Source: Dehalococcoidia bacterium UBA1328 (lineage in GTDB: Bacteria > Chloroflexota > Dehalococcoidia > Lucifugimonadales > Lucifugimonadaceae). Taken from it: a stretch of 64,000 nt of DNA. A model generated the notes under the pieces. That model was not told the origin of the DNA. It did not search any database and saw only the letters and a list, made by a program, of their open reading frames with translations. The stretch covers positions 1-64,000 of the forward strand of contig DBTA01000036.1 of assembly GCA_002306815.1 (NCBI GenBank). The letters run 5' to 3'. A program made the translations under genes and the position numbers. This document shows, piece by piece, positions 63,417-64,000 of this stretch. How positions within the stretch are numbered: the stretch's first letter is position 1; every line of letters begins with the position of its first letter.

Positions 63417-64000
63417 ATGGTTGCAACTTTCGAGACCAAAACTGACTACAAGGTAATCGGAAAGTCACCAATCCGGCACGACGGTCTAGACAAAGTGACT
63501 GGCCGAGCCATTTATGGTGGTGACGTCAAGGCACCAGGTCTTATTTGGGGTGAAGTGCTCCGCAGTCCACACGCCCACGCTCGAATCAAGAGAATCGATA
63601 CTTCGGCGGCTGAGGCGATGGACGGCGTATTCGCTGTGCTGACACACGATGACTTTCCAACAGTTGACGAGCGCGAAGTTTCAACAGGTGAGGACGTCGT
63701 AAACCTCAAACGCGACCAAGCTAACATCATGGCCGACAAGAAAGTCCACTATAAAGGACATGTTGTCGCCGCTGTTGCAGCCGTCGACCGAAACACTGCT
63801 CAACAGGCAGCTAACGCGATCAAGGTCGAGTACGACGTACTAACCCCGGTCTCTAACGTAGACGATGCGATGGGAGATGGCGCACCGGTGATTCTCGAAG
63901 GACTCGTCGGCGATCACCTAGGCGAAGAAGTCGAAAACACAAACGTCGCAAAAGTCTTCCGACACGAGTTCGGTGACGTTGAAGATGCATTTGCAAACTC
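63417..64000 (+). CDS. Second molybdopterin subunit paralogue (cut by window end)
   Basis: An open frame from the ATG at 63417, with GAGGA six bases before, runs off the window (194 complete codons). The N-terminus MVATFETKTDYKVIGKSPIR is close to that of the preceding subunit (MVATFEPKTDYRVVGTRPIR). Also shared are HDGxDKVTGRAIYGGD, RSPHAHA, IDTSAAEAMDGVFAV and the NVxDA...VRHEFGD region, so it arose by tandem duplication. It differs in the 60-85 loop. The catalytic residues lie beyond the window. Confidence 0.92.
   Translation, partial: MVATFETKTDYKVIGKSPIRHDGLDKVTGRAIYGGDVKAPGLIWGEVLRSPHAHARIKRIDTSAAEAMDGVFAVLTHDDFPTVDEREVSTGEDVVNLKRDQANIMADKKVHYKGHVVAAVAAVDRNTAQQAANAIKVEYDVLTPVSNVDDAMGDGAPVILEGLVGDHLGEEVENTNVAKVFRHEFGDVEDAFAN

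Noticed and set aside
60978..64000. Aerobic CO dehydrogenase (coxMSL)
   Set aside because: The active-site motif is PYRAPGSPQ, not AYxCSFR or AYRGAGR, so only family-level naming is justified.
1..64000. CRISPR array, insertion sequence, prophage or integron
   Set aside because: No regularly spaced repeats, transposase, integrase or phage structural genes were seen.

Overview
The window looks like chromosome of a free-living aerobic member of the Chloroflexota, most like the marine SAR202 / Dehalococcoidia side of the phylum. This is inferred from content, not from a search. The pointers are a 1470-residue membrane protein of the Chloroflexi/archaeal 'YYY' (DUF2298) type, a transcriptional T-box, a caa3-type terminal oxidase, several enolase-superfamily paralogues, xanthine-dehydrogenase-family molybdoenzymes and many TTG/GTG starts. 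I see no insertion sequence, phage gene, CRISPR array or replication origin.

Layout. 1-700: four tRNA genes (Val, Arg, Leu, Met), all on the minus strand. 760-5210: moaC, rnhA, a tandem GNAT protein, moaA and rdgB. 5418-11057: a plus-strand caa3 oxidase operon (coxB with two cytochrome c domains, coxA, coxC, coxD, ctaG). 11335-16766: minus-strand hypothetical gene, moeA, pheT and pheS, the last with a hairpin-rich leader. 17245-24114: a small zinc-ribbon gene with a clear terminator, then a plus-strand catabolic run (interrupted aldo/keto reductase, two enolase-superfamily enzymes, M48 peptidase, a clan-A-like glycosidase, SDR). 24190-28752: minus-strand PIG-L deacetylase, S9 peptidase and a repeat lipoprotein. 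29033-36772: a Trp-specific T-box leader, trpS, two tandem trpE paralogues, trpG, trpD, trpC and trpF; trpB and trpA are not here. 36890-43041: Gfo/Idh oxidoreductase, pentapeptide-repeat protein, type II glutamine synthetase, an interrupted MFS transporter, an ICMT-like methyltransferase and an interrupted FAD oxidoreductase. 43048-52627: M1 aminopeptidase, a third enolase-superfamily enzyme, HAD phosphatase, a decayed comF remnant and the giant YYY protein. 52847-59274: M16 peptidase, XRE regulator, stand-alone RAM domain, an acyl-CoA dehydrogenase pair, HIT protein and MFS exporter. 59530-64000: FAD, [2Fe-2S] and molybdopterin subunits of a xanthine-dehydrogenase-family enzyme, then a second large-subunit paralogue cut by the window end.

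How it fits together. Moco synthesis genes (moaC, moaA, moeA) match the need of the molybdoenzymes at the right end. Electrons from the dehydrogenases could leave through the caa3 oxidase. Peptidases, sugar-acid enzymes, the acyl-CoA dehydrogenase pair and molybdenum hydroxylases suggest a heterotroph that oxidises varied dissolved organic matter.

Most noteworthy: the T-box ahead of trpS-trpE-trpE-trpG-trpD-trpC-trpF, whose specifier (UGG) and discriminator-pairing base both fit tRNA-Trp; the tandem TrpE paralogues; the CoxB with two haem c sites; and four accessory genes that are broken or interrupted (AKR by TAA, MFS by TGA plus no usual start, FAD oxidoreductase by TAG, comF decayed).
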